The position numbers and the translations under genes are program-made. DNA of 64,000 bases, taken from contig NZ_SCRH01000068.1 in assembly GCF_004298145.1 (NCBI RefSeq), forward strand, positions 1 to 64,000. Reading direction: 5' to 3'. Below are positions 42,820-50,642 of this stretch, piece by piece. The notes under the pieces are model-generated. The model made no database searches. It was not told the DNA's origin and worked only from the letters and a program-made list of their open reading frames with translations. This DNA comes from Mycobacterium sp. (lineage in GTDB: Bacteria; Actinomycetota; Actinomycetes; Mycobacteriales; Mycobacteriaceae). Positions within the stretch are counted from its first letter, which is position 1. Every line of letters starts with the position of its first letter.

Positions 42820-43437
42820 GTGAGCAACTCTTTGAGGCTTGTCGTTGCGGTGCCGCTGATGATGTCGGTGGCGGGCGCATCGCTGATCGGCTGCAGCCAC
42901 AGTTCGACATCATCACCCGCGGCGACGTCATCGAGCGCCTCGACCTCGGCCGGCCACAGCCCGGCGTCGACGTCCGCGCCCGCACAGCCGTCCGACTACA
43001 CTCGGTTGCTGATCGCGGCGAGCGATATCAATGCGCCCGAAGTGTTCACGGCCAGCCCCCCGGTCAACAACCCGAACGGCCGACCGGGCGCCAGCATCAC
43101 CTTCAGTAACGACGATCGCACCCACGTGATTACCGACAGCATCCAGATCATGTCCGATACCGCCGGCGCGCTCAGCGCGCTGGAATCGGCAAAGGTGACG
43201 CACGACGGTTATGTGCACGGGGTGCCCCAACCGATCGCGATCGGCACCGGTGGCACCACAATTTCGGGACCTTCACCCGACGGCGCCAAGGGGGTGACGG
43301 TGTTGCTGTTCACCGAGGGCAGGGCGTTCGCCGAACTGGAATTCGACGGGCCGCCCGATGTCCTGGTGCCGCCGGACTTCGTGACCGACGTCGGCCAAAA
43401 GCAAGATGCGGCCATCAAGAAGGCACTCGCCGGCTAG
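42820..43437 (+). CDS. Lipoprotein, 205 aa (paralogue of the one at 41539)
   Basis: Lipobox Leu-Ile-Gly-Cys with Cys at 25, a Ser/Thr/Ala linker, then the same domain as the 41539 lipoprotein: YTRLLIAASDINAPEVFTA, GASITFSNDDRTHVITD, KGVTVLLFTEGRAFAELEFD, and the nearly identical ending PPDFVTDVGQKQDAAIKKAL. GTG 42820 has GGAAGGGAG eight bases upstream, also like its paralogue, so the duplication included the leader. Function unknown. Confidence 0.85.
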   Translation: MSNSLRLVVAVPLMMSVAGASLIGCSHSSTSSPAATSSSASTSAGHSPASTSAPAQPSDYTRLLIAASDINAPEVFTASPPVNNPNGRPGASITFSNDDRTHVITDSIQIMSDTAGALSALESAKVTHDGYVHGVPQPIAIGTGGTTISGPSPDGAKGVTVLLFTEGRAFAELEFDGPPDVLVPPDFVTDVGQKQDAAIKKALAG

Positions 43438-43465
43438 GTGTCGATGGCGCCGAACAGCACCGCGA

Positions 43466-43942
43466 TCAGGTGATCGGCGTCAAAAGAAACAGCCGAAATC
43501 GGCGCGCGCCGGCGCGATCTTGGGCAACCCGATAGTTCGGCCAATGGTCCAGCACCGCGGCCCACGCTTGCTCGCGCTCCGCGCCGCTGAGCAGTTGCAC
43601 CGTTGCCACGAACCGATGGCCACGCCTGCGCACGGTAACCCGTTGTGCCGCCTTGAGATTCGCCGACCACGACGGGTGGCGCTCTCGCCCCCAGTTCGAT
43701 CCGACCACCAGTAGGCCGTCGCGAAAGGGGGCGTACTGCGCCGTGGCGCTACGGGCAAGACCCGTCTTGCGGCCCGAGGTCGTGATCCGCACGTTCGGCA
43801 GACCGGCGAGGTCCAGCGCACCGAGCCGCCCACTCGTCGCGAACCGGAGCAGCGACTCGAGGCCTTCGACAATCGGTCGCCCACTGCGCATCAGCACGCG
43901 GTAGGCCGACGGGTTGCGGGCCAGCCGCTGCAGCGGATTCAT
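43466..43942 (-). CDS. Deazaflavin (F420)-dependent nitroreductase-family protein (DDN/FDOR-A type), 158 aa
   Basis: Split beta-barrel of the DUF385/DDN family: LPNVRITTSGRKTGLARSAT (strand and Gly-Arg-Lys-Thr-Gly cofactor loop), LLVVGSNWGRERHPSW (the Trp and His-Pro typical of the family), then LKAAQRVTVRRRGHRF and WPNYRVAQDRAGARRFRLF. Such enzymes use reduced F420 to reduce quinones or unsaturated substrates at the membrane. ATG 43942. Convergent with the lipoprotein gene and divergent from the TetR gene that starts at 44094. Confidence 0.88.
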   Translation of the reverse strand: MNPLQRLARNPSAYRVLMRSGRPIVEGLESLLRFATSGRLGALDLAGLPNVRITTSGRKTGLARSATAQYAPFRDGLLVVGSNWGRERHPSWSANLKAAQRVTVRRRGHRFVATVQLLSGAEREQAWAAVLDHWPNYRVAQDRAGARRFRLFLLTPIT

Positions 43943-44046
43943 GGGGTGACTGTATTCGCCGTGGGTCGTGTCCGGGCGTCAGGCCGATGAAATACCGCTG
44001 ACAACCCCGGGTTTCGGGCACCGCGTTCTACTCAGCCGGTCTGAGC

Positions 44047-44066
44047 TAAATAAACTGCTTGATTTA
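44047..44066. promoter_or_regulatory. AT-rich dyad between the DDN-type gene and the TetR-P450 operon
   Basis: TAAAT and ATTTA arms ten bases apart in the most AT-rich patch of this region, 27 bp upstream of the TetR start. Possible operator or -10 region of the operon. Short arms make this weak. Confidence 0.3.
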
Positions 44067-44093
44067 ACAGATCGGTAGGTGTTCACTGAGGCG

Positions 44094-44801
44094 ATGACCG
44101 CCGAGCGGATCGCTCGCTCCGACAGGTCGACGGGCACCCGAGAGGCGCTCTTGTCGGCCGCCGAAGTGTTATTCGCCGAACGCGGGATGTACGCGGTGTC
44201 GAACCGGCAGATCAGCGAAGCGGCCGGGCAGGGCAACAACGCCGCGGCCTGCTACCACTTCGGGACCAGGGTCGACCTGCTCCGCGCGATCGAAAGCAAA
44301 CACCGCGAGCCGATCGAGGAGCTGCGCGCACAGATGTTGGCGGCCGTCGGCGATTCCACCGAGCTACGGGACTGGGTGGGCGCGTTGGTGCGCCCGTTGA
44401 CCGACCATCTCTCCGCGCTGGGCACCCCGAGCTGGTATGCCAGGTTCGCCGCCCAGGCCATGGCCGATCCCACGTACCGCCATGTGGTCACCAAAGACGC
44501 GCTGGCCTCGCCGTTACTGGTGCGCACGCTCGACGGCATCAACCGCTGCCTCCCCGAACTACCCAGGCGGGTGCGTTCCGAGCGAATGGTGATGGTGCGC
44601 AACCTGCTCATGCACACCTGCGCCGAGCACGAAGGCGCGCTGGCCGAGCACGGACCGCGGTCGCGCTCACCCTGGCCGGTCGCCGGTGAAGGGCTGATCG
44701 ACGCGATCGTCGGTCTGTGGCGCGCACCGGTGCACGTGGGTGCGGCGGGCGGCCAGCCAGCACCGACAACTGCGCAAGCCGACAACCGAGGAGCACGATG
44801 A
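44094..44801 (+). CDS. TetR family regulator, first gene of a six-gene operon, 235 aa
   Basis: Helix-turn-helix: TREALLSAAEVLFAERGMYAVSNRQISEAAGQGNNAAACYHFGTRVDLL. The C-terminal domain is unlike neighbouring regulators. ATG 44094 with GAGG four bases upstream is used; GTG 44079 is the alternative. Its stop overlaps the P450 start (ATGA), so regulator and P450 are co-translated, suggesting that it senses a substrate or product of the pathway encoded downstream. Confidence 0.88.
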   Translation: MTAERIARSDRSTGTREALLSAAEVLFAERGMYAVSNRQISEAAGQGNNAAACYHFGTRVDLLRAIESKHREPIEELRAQMLAAVGDSTELRDWVGALVRPLTDHLSALGTPSWYARFAAQAMADPTYRHVVTKDALASPLLVRTLDGINRCLPELPRRVRSERMVMVRNLLMHTCAEHEGALAEHGPRSRSPWPVAGEGLIDAIVGLWRAPVHVGAAGGQPAPTTAQADNRGAR

Positions 44802-46021
44802 CCGAAGGATCCACCGCCACCGATATCCCGGAGTTCCCGATGACGAGGGCGCCCGGTTGCCCGTTCGCCCCGCCTCCGACGGTATTGGAGCTCAACGCCG
44901 ACAAGCAGCTGAGCAGGGTGCGGATCTGGGACGGCAGCACCCCATGGCTCATCCACGGGTACGACACGATACGGGCGTTGTTCACCGATTCGCGCACCAG
45001 TGTCGATGACCGCCTGCCGGGCTATCCGCACTGGAACGAGGGCATGCTGGCCACGGTGCACAAACGCCCGCGTTCGGTGTTCACCTCCGATGCCGAGGAG
45101 CACACCCGGTTTCGCCGGATGCTGTCGAAGCCCTTCACGTTCAAGCGGGTTGAAGCGCTGCGCCCGGCGGTGCAGAAGATCACCGATGACCACATCGATG
45201 CCCTGCTCGCCGGCCCGAAGCCGGGCGACGTCGTCAGCGGCCTCTCGCTGGCGGTCCCCTCCCTGGTCATCAGCGAACTACTCGGCGTGCCGTATGAGGA
45301 CGCGGAATTCTTCCAGACACACGCCCAGCGCGGCGTGAGCCGTTACGCGACGGAGGAGGACACCGCCCAGGGCGCCGCCGCATTGGCGAAGTATCTGGCC
45401 AATCTGGTCCGGACGAAAATGCAAGGCCCGTCAGAGGATTTGGTGTCCGACCTCGCCGAGCGGGTCAACGCCGAAGAGCTCAGCGTGCGCGAGGCAGCGC
45501 AATTGGCCGTCGGCGTGCTGATCGCGGGTCATGAGACCACCGCGAACATGATCAGCCTGAGCATCGCGGCGCTGCTCGAACATCCCGATCAGCGGGCGCT
45601 GCTGTGCGACACCGACGATCCGAAAGTCGTTGCCACCGCGGTCGAGGAGCTGATGCGCTACCTGAGCATCATCCAGACCGGCCAGCGGCGAATCGCCGTC
45701 GAAGACATCGAGATCGGCGGTGAGACGATCCGGGCCGGCGACGGCATCATCCTCGACGTCGCCCCCGCCAACTGGGATGCCCGCCAGTTCCCCAACCCCG
45801 ACCGCCTCGACCTGCTCCGCGACGAGGGACCGCATGTCGGGTTCGGCTACGGTCGCCACCAGTGTGTGGGTCAGCAGCTGGCACGCATGGAATTGCAGAT
45901 CGTCCTGCCCACCCTGCTGCGCCGCGTCCCGACACTGCGACTCGCCGTGCCGCTGAACGAGCTTCCGTTCAAACACGACGCGCTGGCCTACGGTCTCTAT
46001 GAGCTCCCCGTGACATGGTGA
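44798..46021 (+). CDS. Cytochrome P450, 407 aa
   Basis: Haem loop FGYGRHQCVGQQLAR with ligand Cys356; I-helix IAGHETTANMISLS; ExxR region VEELMRYLSI. N-terminus FPMTRAPGCPFAPPPTV is typical of CYP105/CYP107-like soluble actinobacterial P450s. ATG 44798 overlaps the TetR stop. No ferredoxin gene is adjacent. It overlaps the next SDR gene by seven bases, so an alcohol made by the P450 may be oxidised by that SDR. Confidence 0.92.
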   Translation: MTEGSTATDIPEFPMTRAPGCPFAPPPTVLELNADKQLSRVRIWDGSTPWLIHGYDTIRALFTDSRTSVDDRLPGYPHWNEGMLATVHKRPRSVFTSDAEEHTRFRRMLSKPFTFKRVEALRPAVQKITDDHIDALLAGPKPGDVVSGLSLAVPSLVISELLGVPYEDAEFFQTHAQRGVSRYATEEDTAQGAAALAKYLANLVRTKMQGPSEDLVSDLAERVNAEELSVREAAQLAVGVLIAGHETTANMISLSIAALLEHPDQRALLCDTDDPKVVATAVEELMRYLSIIQTGQRRIAVEDIEIGGETIRAGDGIILDVAPANWDARQFPNPDRLDLLRDEGPHVGFGYGRHQCVGQQLARMELQIVLPTLLRRVPTLRLAVPLNELPFKHDALAYGLYELPVTW

Positions 46022-46962
46022 AACCTGATCTAGCGCTGCACGTTCCCGATCTGCGTGGCAGATTCGCCGTCGTCACCGGAGCCAACAGCGGTCTGGGGTT
46101 CGGCGTGACGAGGCGGCTGGCGGCCGCGGGCTCGGACGTGGTCATGGCGATCCGCGACCGGGCGAAAGGCGAGCGGGCGATCGTCGAGATCCGCCGAGAG
46201 GTACCCGAGGCCAAGCTCACCATCAAGCAACTGGACCTGTCGTCGCTGCACAGTGTGGCTGCGCTGGCCGAAGACCTGGCCGCAGAGGGACGTCCGATCG
46301 ACATGCTGATCAACAACGCCGGTCTCATGACACCCCCACAACGACAGCAGACCCGCGACGGCTTCGAATTACAGTTCGGGACAAACCATTTAGGTCATTT
46401 CGCCTTGACCGGACGCCTGCTAGGGCTGCTGCGGGCCGCGGAGTCCCCGCGTGTGGTGAGCGTCAGCAGCCTCGCCGCGACTCAGGGCAATCTCGAATTC
46501 GGCGACGTCAACGCGGAGCGCGGCTATAAACCCATGTACTCGTATGGCGTCGCCAAGCTGGCGCAGCTGATGTTCGCGGTCGAATTGGACCGGCGCAGCC
46601 GCCAGGGAGATTGGGGATTGATGTCCAACGCCGCGCACCCCGGGCTGACCAAAACCAACCTGCTCAGCGGCGCCTCGTACGGCCGCACCACACCGACCTT
46701 GACGGCGCGGCTCACGCGCCTGACGTGGCGGGCTCTGCCGTTCATGTGGCTCGATATCGATGAAGGCATCAAACCCACCCTCTACGCCGCGGTCTCACCG
46801 GACGCGCAGGGCGGAAAGTACTACGGTCCGCGTGGCTTCTACGAAACAGTCAGGGGGGGAATCACTTTCGCTGGGATCCCCCGACCGGCACGCAACGAGC
46901 CCGACATGCGCCAGCTGTGGCAGCTCTCCGAGCAACTCACCGGTGTCAGCTATCCCGACTGA
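46015..46962 (+). CDS. SDR oxidoreductase (retinol-dehydrogenase-like), 315 aa
   Basis: DLRGRFAVVTGANSGLGFG cofactor motif, INNAGLMTPP, FGTNHLGHFALTGRLL, catalytic Tyr and Lys in YSYGVAK, and a long C-terminal part (ATG/HPG region AAHPGLTKTNL) like eukaryotic-type retinol dehydrogenases and mycobacterial homologues. Overlaps the P450 stop by seven bases, so coupling is likely. Substrate probably the P450 product. ATG 46015 is the first start; GTG 46018 is next to it. Confidence 0.88.
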   Translation: MVKPDLALHVPDLRGRFAVVTGANSGLGFGVTRRLAAAGSDVVMAIRDRAKGERAIVEIRREVPEAKLTIKQLDLSSLHSVAALAEDLAAEGRPIDMLINNAGLMTPPQRQQTRDGFELQFGTNHLGHFALTGRLLGLLRAAESPRVVSVSSLAATQGNLEFGDVNAERGYKPMYSYGVAKLAQLMFAVELDRRSRQGDWGLMSNAAHPGLTKTNLLSGASYGRTTPTLTARLTRLTWRALPFMWLDIDEGIKPTLYAAVSPDAQGGKYYGPRGFYETVRGGITFAGIPRPARNEPDMRQLWQLSEQLTGVSYPD

Positions 46963-46999
46963 GATGCACAATGATAAGTGATCGCCAAACGAAGGGACG

Positions 47000-48169
47000 A
47001 TGATGTCCAGCCCAGCCCGGACCCTGTACCCCGAAGGCGTGATCGGCGCACCCAAGCACCGCCGCGGTCACGCGGCGGAATTCCGCACCGGCCTGCCGAC
47101 CGGCACCGAAGTGTTCTCCGCTGACAACCACATCTCCGTGGCCGACGACATCTTCTACGAGCGCTTTCCCGACGAACTCAAGGATCAGGCCCCACGGATC
47201 TGGTATGAGGATGGCGCGTATCTGCTTGGCCCACCGGGACAGTCGATGGTGGTCGGTGATTTCAGCGCGGTGCTCATGCAGTACGACGATCTCGCCGGGG
47301 CGGCCACCAACAACGTCGAAGCGAGGGTTCGTGAGCTCGCCGAAGACGGCGTCGACAAGGAGCTGGCCTTCCCCAACGCGGTGCTCGCGCTGTTCCACCA
47401 TCCCGACCACGAAATTCGCGAACGGATCTTCCGCGTCTACAACGAGCACATCGCCGAGGTTCAGGCACGCTCCGACGGGCATTGCTACGCAGTGGGGCGG
47501 ATCAACTGGTGGGATCCGCGCGGGGCCCGCCGCACGCTCACGGAACTGAAATCGCTGGGGCTCAAAACGTTTCTGATGCCGATCAGCCCGGGCAACGATG
47601 ACAACGGTCAGCCTATCGATTACTCCAGCACGGCAATGAGCGCGGTGTGGGACGAGATCGAAGAGGCCGGCCTGCCCGTCACGCACCACATCGGCGAGAG
47701 TCAGCCCAAGTTCCCCAGCGAGGTCAACAGCGTCGCGGTGGCCATGATGGTCAACATCGACTCGTTCCGGGAGATGTTCTCCAAGTACATCTTCGGCGGC
47801 GTCCTCGACCGGCATCCAAGGCTGCGGATCGGCTGGTTCGAAGGTGGAATTGCCTGGGTGCCAACGGCGCTGCAAGATGCCGAGCACGTGCTGGCCTCCT
47901 ATCGGCACATGCTGGCGCACCAGCCCGAGCATGACACCCGCTACTACTGGGACGCGCACATGTGCGCCTCGTTCATGGTGGATCCCCTGGGCCTGGGGCA
48001 GATCAACGAGATCGGCATCGACAAGGTGATGTGGTCGTCGGATTACCCGCACAACGAAAGCACCTTCGGCTATTCGGAGAGGTCGCTGTCCGCGGTGGTC
48101 GACGCCGTCGGCCCCGAGGACGCCGTGCGCGTCGTCGGCGGGAACATCAAGAAATTCCTGGGGATCTGA
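47000..48169 (+). CDS. Amidohydrolase family 2 (ACMSD-like TIM barrel), 389 aa
   Basis: Metal-dependent hydrolase or decarboxylase of PF04909 type. VFSADNHISVADD is the first strand with a degenerate metal motif (Asp-Asn-His), VTHHIGESQPK the third, and MWSSDYPHNESTFG carries the late Asp and His. This Asp-x-His variant is common in actinobacterial members; the reaction could be decarboxylation or C-C hydrolysis. ATG 47000 or 47003. It begins 37 bp after the SDR and ends two bases before the first M24 gene. Confidence 0.86.
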   Translation: MMSSPARTLYPEGVIGAPKHRRGHAAEFRTGLPTGTEVFSADNHISVADDIFYERFPDELKDQAPRIWYEDGAYLLGPPGQSMVVGDFSAVLMQYDDLAGAATNNVEARVRELAEDGVDKELAFPNAVLALFHHPDHEIRERIFRVYNEHIAEVQARSDGHCYAVGRINWWDPRGARRTLTELKSLGLKTFLMPISPGNDDNGQPIDYSSTAMSAVWDEIEEAGLPVTHHIGESQPKFPSEVNSVAVAMMVNIDSFREMFSKYIFGGVLDRHPRLRIGWFEGGIAWVPTALQDAEHVLASYRHMLAHQPEHDTRYYWDAHMCASFMVDPLGLGQINEIGIDKVMWSSDYPHNESTFGYSERSLSAVVDAVGPEDAVRVVGGNIKKFLGI

Positions 48170-48171
48170 GC

Positions 48172-49407
48172 ATGACGAACGCGGCGACCGCCCTCGGCTC
48201 GGTGCTTGAGATCCCCGACGAGCCGGATCGGGTCCGGATGCGCGCGGAGACCGGAGCACGGCTGCGCGCCGCGATGGCCGAACACGGCGTCGACGCGCTG
48301 ATCCTTCTCCTCAACGGCTACGTCGGCTACGCCACGGGGGCCAGCTGGCCGCTGCTGGACGCGGGCCTGTCGCACGTGGAGCGCCCCGTTGCGGTCGTGC
48401 TCGCAGATGACGCGCACCCGCACCTGTTCATGCCGTTCCGCAGCGGGGCATCGGCGGAAGCACCGGTGCCCGACGACCATCTGCACGGCCCCGCCTACCT
48501 CGAATTCGACCACGGTGTCGAGGCTTTCGCGCGGGAACTCGCCGAAATCGTCCCACCGGGAGCCAGCATCGCCGTCGACGAACTCACCGGGGCGATGCGA
48601 CGGGCGGCGCCCATTCTTTTCCCCGCCGGGCCGCCGACCGATGCGGCGATGGTGGTCGGTGCGGCGCAGTTGGTGAAGACCCGCGACGAATTGTCCTGTC
48701 TGCGCCGGGCGGCCCGCATCACCGAACAGGCCATCGTGGACGTGCAGCAGGCGCTGGTGCCGGGTGTGCGGCAGATCGACCTCTCGGCCACGTTCGTGCG
48801 TCGCGCGTTCGAGCTGGGCGCCACCACCAACATGCTGGAGGCGATCTGGCAGGTGATGCCGACTTCGCGGGAAGCCGGAGTGTGGACGACGCATGGGGAT
48901 CTCGCGCTGCCGCTGCTGCCCACCGACCGTGAACTGGCCGCCGGCGACGTGCTGTGGACCGACATCAGCATCACCTACCACGGATATTGTTCCGACTTCG
49001 GTCGAACCTGGATTGTCGGCGAGCAGCCCACGCCGCGACAGCAGGACCAGTTCCGGCAGTGGCGGGCCATCCTGGACGCGGTGCTGGCGGTGACCAAAGC
49101 CGGTGTGACGTCGGGTGATTTGGCGCGCGCGGCGATCGCGGCCAACGGTGGGCGCAAACCGTGGCTGCCGCATTTCTATCTGGGACATGGCATCGGCACC
49201 TATCCCGCCGAGGCGCCGATGATCGGAACGGATCTCGGTGAGGAGTTCGACGACAACTTCGTCTTTCCGCCCGGCATGGTTCTGGTCTTGGAACCCGTGG
49301 TGTGGGAGGACGGAACGGGGGGCTATCGCAGTGAGGAGATCGTGGTGATCACCGAAGACGGCTTCGCGCCGATTACCGACTACCCCTATTCCCCCTATGG
49401 CGACTGA
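48172..49407 (+). CDS. M24 (pita-bread) metallopeptidase-like protein with intact metal site, 411 aa
   Basis: Xaa-Pro dipeptidase/creatinase-like fold: an N-terminal domain with LILLLNGYVGYATGASWPL and a C-terminal catalytic domain. All five metal ligands are present: D264 in WTDISI, D275 in CSDFGRTW, H339 in LGHGIGTYP, E374 in LEPVVW and E388 in RSEEIVV. Start ATG 48172, two bases after the amidohydrolase stop. It overlaps a second, degenerate M24 gene by 11 bases, so the two are probably translated together and may form a heterodimer. Substrate may be an amide or peptide bond in the pathway intermediate. Confidence 0.9.
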   Translation: MTNAATALGSVLEIPDEPDRVRMRAETGARLRAAMAEHGVDALILLLNGYVGYATGASWPLLDAGLSHVERPVAVVLADDAHPHLFMPFRSGASAEAPVPDDHLHGPAYLEFDHGVEAFARELAEIVPPGASIAVDELTGAMRRAAPILFPAGPPTDAAMVVGAAQLVKTRDELSCLRRAARITEQAIVDVQQALVPGVRQIDLSATFVRRAFELGATTNMLEAIWQVMPTSREAGVWTTHGDLALPLLPTDRELAAGDVLWTDISITYHGYCSDFGRTWIVGEQPTPRQQDQFRQWRAILDAVLAVTKAGVTSGDLARAAIAANGGRKPWLPHFYLGHGIGTYPAEAPMIGTDLGEEFDDNFVFPPGMVLVLEPVVWEDGTGGYRSEEIVVITEDGFAPITDYPYSPYGD

Positions 49408-50509
49408 GGTTCTGCCCGACCCCGGGTCGCTGCGGTACGGGCGCCGGGAACGGGTGCTGGCCCAGATGGACGAGCACGGTCTCGACATCCTGGTGCTCGG
49501 GCGGCAAGCCAACATTCGTTATGTCACCGGCGCGCCGCAGCTGTGGATAGCCGGGACACGACCGTTCGGTCCGATGTGTGTGCTGGTGCGTGCCACCGGA
49601 GACATCTACCTCAACAGCACCGACGATGAGGGCGTCCCCGAGGAGATCGACCACGATCACCTCTACGGGCTGGCGTGGAACCCGATGACGCTCATCGACG
49701 TGCTGAGGAAGGTCGACGGCGCCGGAACGGCGCGACGGGTCGGAACCGACGCGATCACACCGACATTCGCCGCGCTGCTGCCCGACGCGTTCCCCAACGC
49801 CGAGCTCGTCGATGCCGAGCCGGCGATACGCGCGGCGCGGCGCATCAAGACACCCGACGAAATCGCCGCGATGGATCAGGCCCTTCGTGTTGCCGAACGC
49901 GGACTCGCCACTGCCCGGGCCGAATTGGCGCCCGGCGTCCCGGAGCGGACCCTGGCCGGGATGATGATGGAGGCGATGGCCGCCGGTGGGGTCAGCACCC
50001 CGGCCACCCAGGACGCGGCGTGGGTGACGTCGCGGGAATACCCGTGGCGGCGCGCCTCTGCGCAAGAGATCCGATCGGGCGACCTCGTCGCGTTCGCCGC
50101 GGGCGCGCTGGCGAACGGCTATGTCGCCGAGGTCGGCCGAACCTGGCCCGCCGGCGATGGGGCGGACGCTCGCGCGCTCTTCGCGCGGTCGAACACGCTG
50201 CACGACAGGATGCTTGCCGCCTGCCGCCCCGGCGCACCCACCAGAGATCTGCTGGCCGCCTATGAGGCGGCCGGCGAGCCAATCCCGCCGATGCCGATCG
50301 CGCACGGGCTGGGGCTGGGTTTCGACCCGCCCGTCGTGTCCGAAACGCTCGTGGCCGCGGGCGAACACGACCAACTCGACGCGGGCATGGTGTTGGCGAT
50401 CACCGGCTACGTGTGGCAGCAGGGTGTCGGCGCGGTGTTCCGCCGCGACACCGTCCACATCACCGAGGATGGCGTCGATGTGCTGACGGCCAGCCCGGTG
50501 TGGACTTAG
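49397..50509 (+). CDS. Degenerate M24-fold protein lacking metal ligands, 370 aa
   Basis: Same fold as the preceding gene (ILVLGRQANIRYVTGAPQLW; GMVLAITGYVWQQ; HITEDGVDVL). Aligned metal positions are A234 (for Asp), E245 (for Asp), H303 (kept), T336 (for Glu) and R350 (for Glu), so four of five ligands are changed. It is either a pseudoenzyme partner of its neighbour or a metal-independent creatinase-like hydrolase, because creatinase has the fold without metal. ATG 49397 lies inside the end of the upstream gene. Last gene of the operon. Confidence 0.88.
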   Translation: MATEVLPDPGSLRYGRRERVLAQMDEHGLDILVLGRQANIRYVTGAPQLWIAGTRPFGPMCVLVRATGDIYLNSTDDEGVPEEIDHDHLYGLAWNPMTLIDVLRKVDGAGTARRVGTDAITPTFAALLPDAFPNAELVDAEPAIRAARRIKTPDEIAAMDQALRVAERGLATARAELAPGVPERTLAGMMMEAMAAGGVSTPATQDAAWVTSREYPWRRASAQEIRSGDLVAFAAGALANGYVAEVGRTWPAGDGADARALFARSNTLHDRMLAACRPGAPTRDLLAAYEAAGEPIPPMPIAHGLGLGFDPPVVSETLVAAGEHDQLDAGMVLAITGYVWQQGVGAVFRRDTVHITEDGVDVLTASPVWT

Positions 50510-50642
50510 CCGAGGCGGCTTCGGCCTGGTAATCCGCCGGTTCCGGATATCGAGAACGTATATTGAAATCCCCTGTGTCACTAAGGTTTCGGTGGTCACA
50601 ATGCGGGGCTTCTTGTCGGTGGGCCTTCGTAGGGTCTGGGGC

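Noticed and set aside
48172..50509. Treating the second M24 gene as a frameshifted continuation of the first
   Set aside because: Both encode complete N- and C-terminal M24 domains of normal length; they are tandem paralogues in different frames, not halves of one gene.
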